64,000 bases of DNA from Paenibacillus sp. J2TS4 (GTDB taxonomy: Bacteria; Bacillota; Bacilli; Paenibacillales; NBRC-103111), in contig NZ_BOSH01000007.1 of assembly GCF_018403245.1 (NCBI RefSeq), forward strand, positions 186,001 to 250,000. The letters are read 5' to 3'. The translations under genes were made by a program, and so were the position numbers. Below the pieces are notes generated by a model, which saw nothing but the letters and a program-made list of their open reading frames with translations, made no database searches and was not told where the DNA came from. This document shows, piece after piece, positions 44,906 through 53,663 of this stretch (within the stretch, counting starts at the first letter, position 1; every line of letters begins with the position of its first letter).

Positions 44906-45094
44906 TTACCAAGCGCCGTCATTTAAGCCATATTAAATGTAAATTGCCCTCTATTCGAGCTAGAAACGATTCTTGCCGATTCATAAATTTAAGAGATTTT
45001 TAAAAGTTTTTTAAGAGAAATCAACAGATATTCCTTAATTTCTTCCTATAAGATGAACAAAGTAACAGGAAGCAGCAAATAGGAGGAAATAAGA

Positions 45095-45856
45095 ATGAAA
45101 ATGCCAGTTGTAGACGTGAATAACGTAAAAAAAGTATATGGCAAAAAAGGTGAAAGCCAATCGCACGCATTAAAAGGCGTGTCGTTCTCGATCCAAGAAG
45201 GAGAATTTATCGGGATTATGGGACCATCCGGTTCGGGAAAAACCACCCTGTTAAATGTGATCTCCACTCTAGATAAAGCGACAGATGGTGTTGTCCGTAT
45301 TGCGGGAACAGATATTACCCAAATGAAGCAAGGGGAGCTATCCGACTTCCGTTCCCAGCGGCTGGGATTTATTTTTCAGGACTTTAACCTGCTGGAGAAC
45401 TTGTCCATCTATGAAAATATTGCTCTGCCGCTTTCCTTGCAAGGCGTCTCATCTAGAAAAATCGGCCCTAAAGTAGAAAAGGTTGCCAGCATGCTGGGGA
45501 TTTCCGATATTTTGCAAAAGTACCCTTCTGAAGTGTCCGGTGGACAAAAGCAGCGCTCAGCAGCGGCGCGTGCGCTCGTACACGAGCCAGCCATTATTCT
45601 GGGAGATGAGCCGACAGGGGCGCTTGATTCCAAAAACGCAACAAGCTTATTAGAAGCGATGACCAACCTGAATGAAGAGCAAGGCGTATCCATTATGATG
45701 GTGACCCATGACCCGCTGAGTGCGAGTTATTGTCAACGGATTTTATTTATTCAAGACGGAGAGTTATACCAGGAAATTCACCGTACGGGGACCCGCGAAT
45801 CGTTCTACAAAGCCATTCTCGATGTCCTGGCCGACCTCGGTGCGTCAAAACTTTAA
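45095..45856 (+). CDS. BceA-type ABC transporter ATP-binding protein
   Basis: This is a 253-residue ATPase with Walker A GPSGSGKTT, Q-loop FIFQDFN, signature SGGQKQRSAAARAL and Walker B IILGDEPTGALD, then H-loop MVTHDP. These are features of the MacB/BceA subgroup, which works with an FtsX-type permease to protect against peptide antibiotics. The permease gene follows 17 bp downstream. AGGAGG lies before the ATG. No BceRS two-component genes are found next to it, which is unusual for this group. Confidence 0.93.
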   Translation: MKMPVVDVNNVKKVYGKKGESQSHALKGVSFSIQEGEFIGIMGPSGSGKTTLLNVISTLDKATDGVVRIAGTDITQMKQGELSDFRSQRLGFIFQDFNLLENLSIYENIALPLSLQGVSSRKIGPKVEKVASMLGISDILQKYPSEVSGGQKQRSAAARALVHEPAIILGDEPTGALDSKNATSLLEAMTNLNEEQGVSIMMVTHDPLSASYCQRILFIQDGELYQEIHRTGTRESFYKAILDVLADLGASKL

Positions 45857-45873
45857 GAAAAGGAGGTGCGGAC

Positions 45874-47718
45874 ATGCTGTTCAAGCTGTCCATGTCTGGG
45901 CTGAAGAGTAAGTTTAAAGACTACGCCGTCTTGCTGACCGGTCTGGTCATGTCGATTTCTATCTTTTATTTGTTCCAGACGCTGGCCCTAAACAGAGCCT
46001 TCATTGAAGCCAATTCGGTCATTCGTCATATTCAGTTCGTCTTTCATGCCGGGTCCTTCTTACTGGCGGTCATTACCTTCTTCTATATTTTGTATGCCAA
46101 CTCATTTTTATTATCGCTTCGTCAAAAAGAGTTCGGGATGTACATGACGCTAGGAGCCAAAAAACATAAGATTGCTTCGCTTATGTTTATGGAAACCATG
46201 GTTATAGGCATGGCCTCGCTGGTCCTGGGCATCGCCTTGGGCACAGGTCTCTCTCAAGGAATCGGGCAACTGCTGATGAAGCAGCTTGATTTTACTGCGG
46301 GCGGATATTATGCCTTATATGTTCCATCTATAGCGGTCACTTGTATTTTCTTCTTTGTCCTATTTATGTTATCTGCTATCTGGAATAGCATTAAGCTGTC
46401 CCGCGTCACGGTATTGCAGCTTGTTCATTCGGATAAACAAACGGACCGGGTAAGGGTAAAAGGAAAAATGACCGGGTTTATCGCAGTTCTTGCAATGATT
46501 TTATTAACGATCGGTTATGCCGCCATGATCAAGATGGAGGTTCTGCGAGAATCCGGAATTATCATCGCATTAATTGCTACCACAGCGGGCACATACCTGC
46601 TCTTTATGTCCCTCCTCCCCCTGCTCATTAAGAAGCTGAAGAGTAATAAGAATCGCAACGAAAAAGGGCTGAATGCTTTTACATTCGCACAGTTGAACTT
46701 CCGAATAAATAGCTTATCCAGAGTATTGGCCACCGTTGCCATGTTAGTCGCTCTTGGAGCAGGTGCGATCTCGGCAGGAATGGCTTTCAAAAATAATGCA
46801 GGAATGATGGCGGAGCTCTCTTACGAATACGATATCGTTACTCACAATCCGACGGCCGAAGAACAGAAAGTGTTAAATAAAATTAAGTTCAGTGAACAAT
46901 ACGAATACCATTATAAAGTCGATGAACAGTTCGTTTATTATGCAAAAGAAGAATTAGAAAACCAGCGTCCACAATCTGCTTTTTCTGCCGATGGAGAGCG
47001 TCTGGAGGAATATGAACCGGTTTCTGGGGAGCTTCCCGTAGGCGCTGTGCTAGGATCGAATCAGGAGGTTGATGGTCCGGTAATCGAATACCCCAACCCT
47101 TGGGCAAGGGCGCTGCGTACGATTCATCCCTATTCCATCTATTCGGATCGCAGCGTTAAAATTGTAGCTCAGAAGGAACTCGCTGAGCTGCAAGGGGAGG
47201 AAGGCTTGGCCTTCCTTGGCAAAACCGATCACTTTGAAGCGTATCTGAATGAGTGGAAGAGCATCGATGAGCTGCAGCAAGATAAGCCCGGGGAGGTTGC
47301 CTTATCTAATAGAAAATATAACTCCTATATAGAATATTATGGCATTGCCAGTGGAATCGTATTTATGGGCTTCTTCTTGGGGATTGCTTTTTTAGCTATG
47401 ATGGCCAGCTGTTTAATGTTTAAAATCCTTTCCGGTGCGTCCCAGGACATTAACCGCTATCAGATGCTTCGCAAAATCGGCGTTCGTCCTTCATTATTAT
47501 CCAAATCAGCCTATAAAGAATTGTTCCTGGTCTTCCTGTTCCCGGCCATCCTTGGTATTGTTCACGTATTAGTGGGTATGAACATATTCTCATTTATTCT
47601 GATCGATCCGTATTTCCGCGTATGGCTTCCTATTATTCTTTTTATTGCCATTTACGCAGCCTACTACTTCATTACGGTTCAGCTGTATAAAGGAATCGTG
47701 CTTCCCCATAAAGAGTAG
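45874..47718 (+). CDS. BceB-type FtsX-like permease
   Basis: This 614-residue membrane protein has ten predicted membrane segments: one near 20-40, three at about 55-180, two at about 195-250, one near 290 and three at the C-terminus (about 490-610). A large extracytoplasmic domain of about 190 residues (about 305-480) lies between the seventh and eighth segments, the place where Bce systems bind bacitracin-like peptides. AGGAGG lies seven bases before ATG 45874, so the longer frame from 45730 is not used. It forms an operon with the ATPase gene. The substrate is probably a cell-wall-active peptide (inference from family). Confidence 0.92.
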   Translation: MLFKLSMSGLKSKFKDYAVLLTGLVMSISIFYLFQTLALNRAFIEANSVIRHIQFVFHAGSFLLAVITFFYILYANSFLLSLRQKEFGMYMTLGAKKHKIASLMFMETMVIGMASLVLGIALGTGLSQGIGQLLMKQLDFTAGGYYALYVPSIAVTCIFFFVLFMLSAIWNSIKLSRVTVLQLVHSDKQTDRVRVKGKMTGFIAVLAMILLTIGYAAMIKMEVLRESGIIIALIATTAGTYLLFMSLLPLLIKKLKSNKNRNEKGLNAFTFAQLNFRINSLSRVLATVAMLVALGAGAISAGMAFKNNAGMMAELSYEYDIVTHNPTAEEQKVLNKIKFSEQYEYHYKVDEQFVYYAKEELENQRPQSAFSADGERLEEYEPVSGELPVGAVLGSNQEVDGPVIEYPNPWARALRTIHPYSIYSDRSVKIVAQKELAELQGEEGLAFLGKTDHFEAYLNEWKSIDELQQDKPGEVALSNRKYNSYIEYYGIASGIVFMGFFLGIAFLAMMASCLMFKILSGASQDINRYQMLRKIGVRPSLLSKSAYKELFLVFLFPAILGIVHVLVGMNIFSFILIDPYFRVWLPIILFIAIYAAYYFITVQLYKGIVLPHKE

Positions 47719-47755
47719 CCGACAATTTGCTGCCGTCTTGCACATTAGGAATTGA

Positions 47756-47782
47756 AAGCGACCTTGCCAGGTCGCTTTTTTG
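47756..47782 (+). terminator. Terminator after the Bce-type operon
   Basis: The stem AAGCGACC / GGTCGCTT with a six-base loop is followed by TTTTTT. Confidence 0.9.
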
Positions 47783-47903
47783 ATTTATTAAAGCGGAGAA
47801 GAACTATTCCGACTTCATTTCTCTAGAGAAATTCCTAATGAAATCATCCCCATAACAAGTTTGTTAGTGTAAAATTATATAAAATTGGAAGGAGGTTCCT
47901 AAT

Positions 47904-48344
47904 TTGTTAACCGATCTAGAATCTCGACGATTGCTTCGAGCACTTAAAAATTTAATCGATACTAATCCTATTGTCTTTCCAACCGTACAAGCTTATATAA
48001 CGCTTGAAGCCTACTCAACAGAAACAAATGCTAAGTTCCAGATAGACGTTCAAAGAAAAAGTTTAAATGTTAAAAAGTGTACTTATCAAACCCGATACAA
48101 AAAATCGATAAATCTACTTCGTGTCGATATTGAAGGACCTCCTCACCTAAACCCTGATGGGACTGAAATTCCCTGTCCACATATACATATTTATAAGGAA
48201 GGATATGATGATAAATGGGCCTACCCCTTAGAGGCTAAAATGGTTACCGACCCATCTGATTTAGTTCAGGTATTAATCGACTTCTTGGAGTATAATAATA
48301 TTGATAACGTTCCAAAAGTGATTTATCAAGTTGAGGTGGATTAA
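47904..48344 (+). CDS. DUF6978-like protein
   Basis: This is a 146-residue soluble protein. It starts with TTG at 47904, with GGAGG eight bases upstream. It resembles the DUF6978 family (RRLLRALKNLID, LRVDIEGPPHLNPDG, CPHIHIYKEGYDDKWAYPL). The His/Asp-rich middle could bind a metal or nucleic acid, but no function is known. It is followed after two bases by the DUF1828-type gene, so the two are made together. Both genes are richer in A and T than their neighbours, a hint of horizontal origin. A toxin-antitoxin or defence role is possible but unproven. Confidence 0.75.
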   Translation: MLTDLESRRLLRALKNLIDTNPIVFPTVQAYITLEAYSTETNAKFQIDVQRKSLNVKKCTYQTRYKKSINLLRVDIEGPPHLNPDGTEIPCPHIHIYKEGYDDKWAYPLEAKMVTDPSDLVQVLIDFLEYNNIDNVPKVIYQVEVD

Positions 48345-48346
48345 TA

Positions 48347-49117
48347 TTGAACCTTGTCGATAAATTATCTGATTCCTACGTGAATTGGTTAAAACAAAAA
48401 ATTACATTTAAAGAATTGGAAAATACGGTGGAAATTACGACTCCTTTTATGGACAGACATAATGATTACCTGCAAATCTATGTTCAACAGAAGAATATGA
48501 ATAAGCTAACATTAAGCGATTCTGGCTATATCCTTACCGACCTAAAATTATCTGGATGCGATGTACATTCTTCTCCTAAAAGAAAAAAGGTGTTGCAGAC
48601 TATATTAAATGGATATGGTGTAAAAGTATCTGCAAGAGAAGAACTATTTGTGGAATCCACACTAGAAGCCTTTCCTCAAAAAAAGCATATGCTTATTCAG
48701 GCGATGATGACCGTAAACGATATGTTTATGACCTCCCGTGATAATGTACAAAGTATTTTTCTGGAGGAGGTAGATCAGTTTCTGTTTGAAAATGATGTTC
48801 GATTTACTGAAAATATCAGCTTTACCGGCAGGAGTGGCTTTCCCCAAACTTTTCATTTTGTTATTCCGCGTTCCAGAAAGAGTCCTGAAAGAATACTACA
48901 TGCCATTAACAACCCAACTAAACAAAATTCTGAAACTCTCCTCTTTGCTTGGACGGAAACAAAAGATACCCGAAGATCCGATTCAAAACTTTTGGCGATA
49001 TTAAATGATACCGATAAAACAATTCGAGCCAGTATCATTAATGCTTTTCATGAATATGAAGTGCAGCCAATCCTTTGGTCTGAAAGAGAAAAGCATATTA
49101 ATCAATTAACCGGCTAA
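48347..49117 (+). CDS. DUF1828/DUF1829 domain protein
   Basis: This is a 256-residue soluble protein. Residues about 25-115 form a DUF1828 domain (TPFMDRHNDYLQIYVQ, LTLSDSGYILTDL), and residues about 150-245 a DUF1829-type domain (TFHFVIPRSRKSPERILHAIN, LLFAWTETKDTR). Such proteins occur in mobile or accessory regions of many bacteria without a known role. The start is TTG at 48347, with GAGGTGGA six bases upstream inside the end of the previous gene. A terminator follows at 49165. The gene is AT-rich. Confidence 0.8.
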   Translation: MNLVDKLSDSYVNWLKQKITFKELENTVEITTPFMDRHNDYLQIYVQQKNMNKLTLSDSGYILTDLKLSGCDVHSSPKRKKVLQTILNGYGVKVSAREELFVESTLEAFPQKKHMLIQAMMTVNDMFMTSRDNVQSIFLEEVDQFLFENDVRFTENISFTGRSGFPQTFHFVIPRSRKSPERILHAINNPTKQNSETLLFAWTETKDTRRSDSKLLAILNDTDKTIRASIINAFHEYEVQPILWSEREKHINQLTG

Positions 49118-49164
49118 AGTCGGAAATTTCAAGGAATTGCTGCCGCCTCTCAAAAATACGGGAC

Positions 49165-49193
49165 GAAAAAAGACACCTTTGCGGTGTCTTTGT
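49165..49193 (+). terminator. Terminator after the DUF6978-DUF1828 pair
   Basis: The stem AAGACACC / GGTGTCTT with a five-base loop is followed by TGTATT. Confidence 0.85.
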
Positions 49194-49239
49194 ATTCTCC
49201 CTCACTCAACTTTCACAGCTAAAGTTTAAAGATCAGTAT

Positions 49240-49440
49240 TGAAAAATACGAATTCCTGCGATTATGCAGTTATTATTCCTCAAAACAGGAACTGGAGAGA
49301 AAAGCCTGCGATTATACAGCCATTTCTGTATAAAACAACCCCGTCTTCATTGAAACGAGAAAAAAGATGTATTTTTGCAGGCTTTGCTGCGGCAACAAAT
49401 CCGAACGGCTTAAAGCCTGCAGAATTGCAGGCTTTTTGAA
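49240..49440. repeat. Spacer with CCTGC/TGCAGG repeats
   Basis: CCTGCGATTATGCAG (near 49256) and CCTGCGATTATACAG (near 49306) are near-copies, followed by TTTTTGCAGGC (near 49372). A perfect terminator-like stem AAAGCCTGCA / TGCAGGCTTT with a T run lies at 49412-49437. It is related in style to 43560-43850. No gene is recognised up to 49572. Confidence 0.5.
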
Positions 49441-49584
49441 ATGTTAGCAAGAAATTACTCTCTCGACCTATCTCGTTTCTAGTGAAGCGGTGCATCATGA
49501 TTTCTGAAGCTTTCCTATTTCCTTCTGTCGTGGATTCAGTCACAACGATAGCTAGGCCAATCCTGTTCCCAAAAATAAACTTAA

Positions 49585-49975
49585 GAAACATTGCCTTCAT
49601 ATATAAATTTCTCGTCGCCGACCTCCGCCTGGAGCCGGTCTAACTCCTCGGTCAGTCCTTCCTCATCCATTTAATCGAGCAGACGCCCCACATTGTCATC
49701 TACTGACGTGATACAGCGTAAGTAATCCTTGATGTACCGCTGGTACTTCCAGCTTTTAAGAGCGGCCCCTTCGAGATGTTCCGGGGGGTCCATCTTCAAA
49801 TCGGTGCGATTCAAGTCGCGGTCAATCCGCATTTCGGCCGCCGCAGCCGCGCTGGCCCGGTTGGAGTAGTCGTCATTGAAGGTCTCCGGCTCGGGAATAT
49901 CGATGTCCTCGTAGAGATGTGCATGCTTCTCGTCCGGAATCCAGGGGCGATGCGGTGCTTTATGAATTCTTACTT
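49585..49975 (-). pseudogene. Sulfatase remnant
   Basis: The minus-strand translation from about 49975 reads APHRPWIPDEKHAHLYED, then IPEPETFNDDYSNRA and YIKDYLRCITSVDDNVGRLLD, which is the middle of a family S1 sulfatase. An in-frame TAA follows where the family continues YLDE. After it MDEEGLTEELDRLQAEVGDE reads on: the first part is the normal continuation (DE.GLT), and ELDRLQ..V.D is the normal C-terminus, so the stretch between, including the metal-site Asp-Gln, is deleted. The N-terminus with the catalytic Cys/Ser is also missing. It is a dead gene that lost both ends and has one stop. Confidence 0.85.
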
Positions 49976-50150
49976 ATTCTTCTTGCGGTATTGATCAGGG
50001 CCCATTCTGCACCGGCTTCATTAGCATCGCCCAAGTCCCACATTACATCCAAAATACTCCATATTCCGGAAGCATCGGCCATACAGCCAAGCAATAGAGA
50101 GAGCCCCGCCGACCTTAGATCGGGTTGACATCATCATACAGCAACATACC
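49976..50150 (-). other. Possible gene fragment, unassigned
   Basis: One minus-strand frame is open (LGCMADASGIWSILDVMWDL, then GDANEAGAEWALINTARRIS). It has no clear start or ribosome site and I do not recognise a family. It may be a further remnant next to the sulfatase pseudogene. Confidence 0.3.
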
Positions 50151-50191
50151 GCGACGTTGGGATAGGATACAGTAATTAGCAATTCTAAAAT

Positions 50192-50225
50192 TCATACTAA
50201 ACAGGTATGATAAATGTGGTATACT
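50192..50225 (+). promoter_or_regulatory. osmC-type gene promoter with inverted repeat
   Basis: A TATACT -10 lies at 50220-50225. TCATAC-N7-GTATGA (50192-50210), a perfect 6-bp inverted repeat, covers the -35 position, where no good hexamer is found. This suggests an operator for a redox- or sulfur-sensing repressor or an activator (inference). Confidence 0.5.
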
Positions 50226-50288
50226 ATTATTAGTTCAGTACATAGTTACTTGGAGGTCTTAAATATACCATATAGGAGAGTGTAGAAA

Positions 50289-50729
50289 ATGCCAGTAGAA
50301 ACATTTAAAGCCACCGCACATTTGCAAGATGGACTCGTCGTCAAGACTCGTTCCCGAAATTTCGAACTGATGATAGACGAGCCGAAAAACCTGGGAGGAA
50401 CCGATACGGCAATGAATCCCGTGGAAGCACTGCTCTGCTCGCTGGGCGCATGCCAATCTATCGTAGCCCGGGTGTATGCCAAGAAATTTAATGTTCAGCT
50501 CGATGATTTTCGGGTAGAGGTGGAGGGGGATCTGGATACGGACGGCTTCATGAACATATCGGATGTTCGCCGCGGGTATTCCGATATCCGCTACACTTTT
50601 CATATCAAAACCGATGCACCCAAGGAGCGGGTTGAGCAATTTGTACAATTTTTAGAGCAGACTTGTCCAGTGGGAGATACGATTGCGAATCCGGTCAATC
50701 TTAAATTAAACGGTATTATCATTGAATAA
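50289..50729 (+). CDS. OsmC/Ohr family protein
   Basis: This is a 146-residue cytoplasmic peroxide-reducing-type protein. The two family cysteines are present in LCSLGACQS and EQTCPVGD, and the fold signature ALLCSLGACQSIVARVYAKK is intact. It is of the YhfA/OsmC-like group rather than Ohr. AGGAGAG lies before the ATG at 50289. It is transcribed alone. Confidence 0.9.
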   Translation: MPVETFKATAHLQDGLVVKTRSRNFELMIDEPKNLGGTDTAMNPVEALLCSLGACQSIVARVYAKKFNVQLDDFRVEVEGDLDTDGFMNISDVRRGYSDIRYTFHIKTDAPKERVEQFVQFLEQTCPVGDTIANPVNLKLNGIIIE

Positions 50730-50874
50730 TAACCATGATGCCGCTACATGTTAGCTCCCTTCGGCGGGACGTTATTTTGCTTTTTCTGACCCCGGCGGAA
50801 GATAAGTTTCGCCTGGGTTCGACTCACATCAGCCAGGTGTGATCGAGGCGAGCTTTAGCGGAGTCCCATTTCAA

Positions 50875-50926
50875 AAGCCGAATCATGTTGCCGGTCGGAG
50901 CGGCGCATGATTCGGCTTGCTTTCAT
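50875..50926. terminator. Bidirectional terminator
   Basis: A perfect 13-bp stem AAGCCGAATCATG / CATGATTCGGCTT with an 18-base loop and GCTTTC after it lies between the convergent OsmC and GHL10 genes. Confidence 0.8.
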
Positions 50927-50960
50927 TCTGGCAACGGTTAAGCTGACTCAAGTACAGGCG

Positions 50961-53633
50961 TTAGTTTGATTTTTTCAAAAAAAGTTGAATCATTTTAAGA
51001 GCATAATGTAAGTCTTCGGACATTCTTTCTTTGACATGCCGGTTTATCTCAGAGTCATGGTCGATATCCGATAGCATTTTGTTCAAATTTTGTTGGAGGG
51101 CTGTCGCTTTCCCCGGATTCAAGTCGTTCCCCTGAAGAATGTGAAGTAATTTCGCCACTTGTTTGCTATATTTTTTACCGTTCTCCATCCCGCCCAACGG
51201 CACATAGATGTCCTCTATTTTACGAGATACATCCTCCAGAACTACGGTCAGAGCGGCTTTAGGCTGATTAAAGGGGACAATGGCTTTGTTTCGGTACACG
51301 CTGTTTTTAATAGCTTGTAAATAGTTATGCGCTGTTCTGTATTCAAATATGGCGCTTCCCGATGTTCCAGTTTTATTCGTCTCATCGATCTGTCGTAGCA
51401 ATGCCGTTTCACTAATTCCATAGACCGTGCCGACGCCAATCGTCACATAAGAGTAATCCCGCGCTAAATCGAGGGCGTTACGGGCATCGGTAACAACCGG
51501 TTGAACTTCTTGCTTGTAAGACATCGGAAATAAATTGTCGATCTGATTGTTTTCGACCCAAGCTCTGGCCTGCTGCATTCGTTCTTGCGGCGCTTCTTCG
51601 AAATGAGGGGAGACAGATGCGGAAACCGCAATAGCCGGCTTAATATTTTTGGCCTCGGCGGCGATTCGCTCTACAAAATCATTAATGAAGTCCGCCCGGA
51701 ACTGTACCCATGGCATCCACAAGGAATCTCCCGGATAAAGCTCAATCGGGTCCGTGTCGTATCGCTCCATAAAGAGACTGCGGGTATAGGGATCATAGCC
51801 AAAATCATTCGTGAAATCGCCGGATTGCGGGTAGCGAATATAATCCAGGTGCAGTCCGTCCACCTCATAGTTATTCAGCAATTCCTCATAAATCCCCGAC
51901 AAAAAATGACTGACCTCCGGCATAGCCGGGTTAATCCAATAGTACTTGGTGCCGGATTCATCCAAATAATAGGGATCTCCCTTGCGGCTAAGAAGTGACC
52001 AATCCGGATGCTGGTCAATCGTCTGTTTCCCGACATAGTAATTTTCCACCCAGGCATGCACCTCTATGCCTAACTCGTGCGCTTCTTCAATATAGGCTTC
52101 GAGGACATCAAACCCGTTGTAGATCGGATTTTGGGTAATCATAGCCTGAGCTGCAGGAAAAATAGAATATCCGCTCCACCAGGTTTCCAAATAGATTTGG
52201 TTAAAATTAGCATCGTTAATAGCGGCTACATGCTGCCGGACCTCTTCTCTGTTTTTTTCCATGGGCCGCAGCCATATACCGCGGTGCTCCACTTTTCTGG
52301 ATTCAAAATTCAGGTAATAGACCTGCCTCAGCAGATCCTCCGCTTCCTTCCATTTAGCGGTCAACAAGTCGTAATCCTTATGACTCGCCGCTTCCTCCAT
52401 CTCCCCGCGAAGCAATAGAATCCGACTCACCGTAGAGGTAATTTCTGAATAAGGGATATCGAGAAACCGGCTTTGGGACTGATCCGTCATTTCAACCATT
52501 TCTCTAAGCTTGGATTCATTCATGGCCAGATAGGACCGGGGCGTAAACAAAGTGACGGCTTCCTTCTTATTTCTATCCAGTTGAAGCTTCGCTCCGACCC
52601 GGGCATACTTTTGCAGCCAATCGGCCATGATCCCATGACCGGAAAGTACCCATCCCCCTTCCGGAATGGAAGAATTGTTGCCGCCGCTCTTCACTACGAT
52701 ATGGTCCCGATTGACCATTACTTCATATCCATACCCGTTCGTTCCCGTCGTCTCTCCATAGTAAGAATCATAAACGATCAATTGATTGGCACCTCTAAAG
52801 CCTGGATAAGGCGCATCTTCCTCCTCATTCCAGCCTGCCGGGTTATCTTCCTTCGTCTTCGGATTATAGGCGTGATACAACGTTTGGCCGGCCTCATACA
52901 TGACTAAATCATTCTTCAATACGAGAGTAACGGGATCACCAACCTTTACCTTTACAAGCCCGCTAAGCTCGGTATAATATCGGCTATCCACATGGACGGA
53001 TAATACGTACCCTTCTTGAGGGATCGGCGAATTATTTTCCCCATCATTCAATGTCGCAATGTTGGTTACTTGACCGTTCTGAACCGTGATCTCCATTCCC
53101 CATGGATTGGTTTGGGTGGTTGGGCCGAAAGAGGGCTGATACAAGACGACTGCCCCCCCTTTACGGGAAGTGTTGATATGATCAATAGGAATTATATTAT
53201 CTTTGACTTGAAAATAGTTAGCAGGCGCGGGAGCGGGCAGCTCCCATCCGATGCGCTGAACCTTCTGTCCGACTTCCAATGTGCTTAGCTCATGAATGGC
53301 TTCTCCCATAGCGGAGATCACGTATCCGTTAGCTGGAATATAAGTCCCCCGGAGATCACCGGCATTCTTCTCCGCGACGATATCGTTAACGATAATAAAC
53401 TCAACCGTGGGTGGATCGAATGGCGCGGTCAATGAACCGTACACGCTTGTGTGAACGCTGATTTCATCCTCTCCCCTGCCCTCATCTATCCGATTAATGT
53501 TCAATATCGTCCCATCTTCCAAAACCAATTGAGGCGCCAAGCCCATAGGCAAGGCTGGGACAGAGGCCAAAGCATGGGGACTTAACAAGCCAAACAGCAG
53601 GATAAAGATCACTATTCTCCTAACGTGACTCAT
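50961..53633 (-). CDS. Secreted GHL10 (glycosyl hydrolase-like 10) family protein
   Basis: This 890-residue protein has a signal peptide (IVIFILLFGLLSPHALAS). Residues about 20-400 contain beta domains that also occur before GHL10 modules. Residues about 450-770 are the GHL10/DUF187 TIM-barrel-like module: GIWLRPMEKNREEV, FNQIYLETWWSGY, VHAWVENYYVG, VDGLHLDYIRYPQSGDF and FPMSYKQ. The C-terminal 120 residues are helical. Family members are predicted glycosidases, some acting on peptidoglycan or exopolysaccharide. The gene is the last of a run of four on the minus strand with an Lpl-type importer, 30 bp after the binding-protein gene, so the importer may take up its products (inference). Confidence 0.88.
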   Translation of the reverse strand: MSHVRRIVIFILLFGLLSPHALASVPALPMGLAPQLVLEDGTILNINRIDEGRGEDEISVHTSVYGSLTAPFDPPTVEFIIVNDIVAEKNAGDLRGTYIPANGYVISAMGEAIHELSTLEVGQKVQRIGWELPAPAPANYFQVKDNIIPIDHINTSRKGGAVVLYQPSFGPTTQTNPWGMEITVQNGQVTNIATLNDGENNSPIPQEGYVLSVHVDSRYYTELSGLVKVKVGDPVTLVLKNDLVMYEAGQTLYHAYNPKTKEDNPAGWNEEEDAPYPGFRGANQLIVYDSYYGETTGTNGYGYEVMVNRDHIVVKSGGNNSSIPEGGWVLSGHGIMADWLQKYARVGAKLQLDRNKKEAVTLFTPRSYLAMNESKLREMVEMTDQSQSRFLDIPYSEITSTVSRILLLRGEMEEAASHKDYDLLTAKWKEAEDLLRQVYYLNFESRKVEHRGIWLRPMEKNREEVRQHVAAINDANFNQIYLETWWSGYSIFPAAQAMITQNPIYNGFDVLEAYIEEAHELGIEVHAWVENYYVGKQTIDQHPDWSLLSRKGDPYYLDESGTKYYWINPAMPEVSHFLSGIYEELLNNYEVDGLHLDYIRYPQSGDFTNDFGYDPYTRSLFMERYDTDPIELYPGDSLWMPWVQFRADFINDFVERIAAEAKNIKPAIAVSASVSPHFEEAPQERMQQARAWVENNQIDNLFPMSYKQEVQPVVTDARNALDLARDYSYVTIGVGTVYGISETALLRQIDETNKTGTSGSAIFEYRTAHNYLQAIKNSVYRNKAIVPFNQPKAALTVVLEDVSRKIEDIYVPLGGMENGKKYSKQVAKLLHILQGNDLNPGKATALQQNLNKMLSDIDHDSEINRHVKERMSEDLHYALKMIQLFLKKSN

Positions 53634-53663
53634 CTAAACAACTCCTCTCTTGTCTGCACTAAT

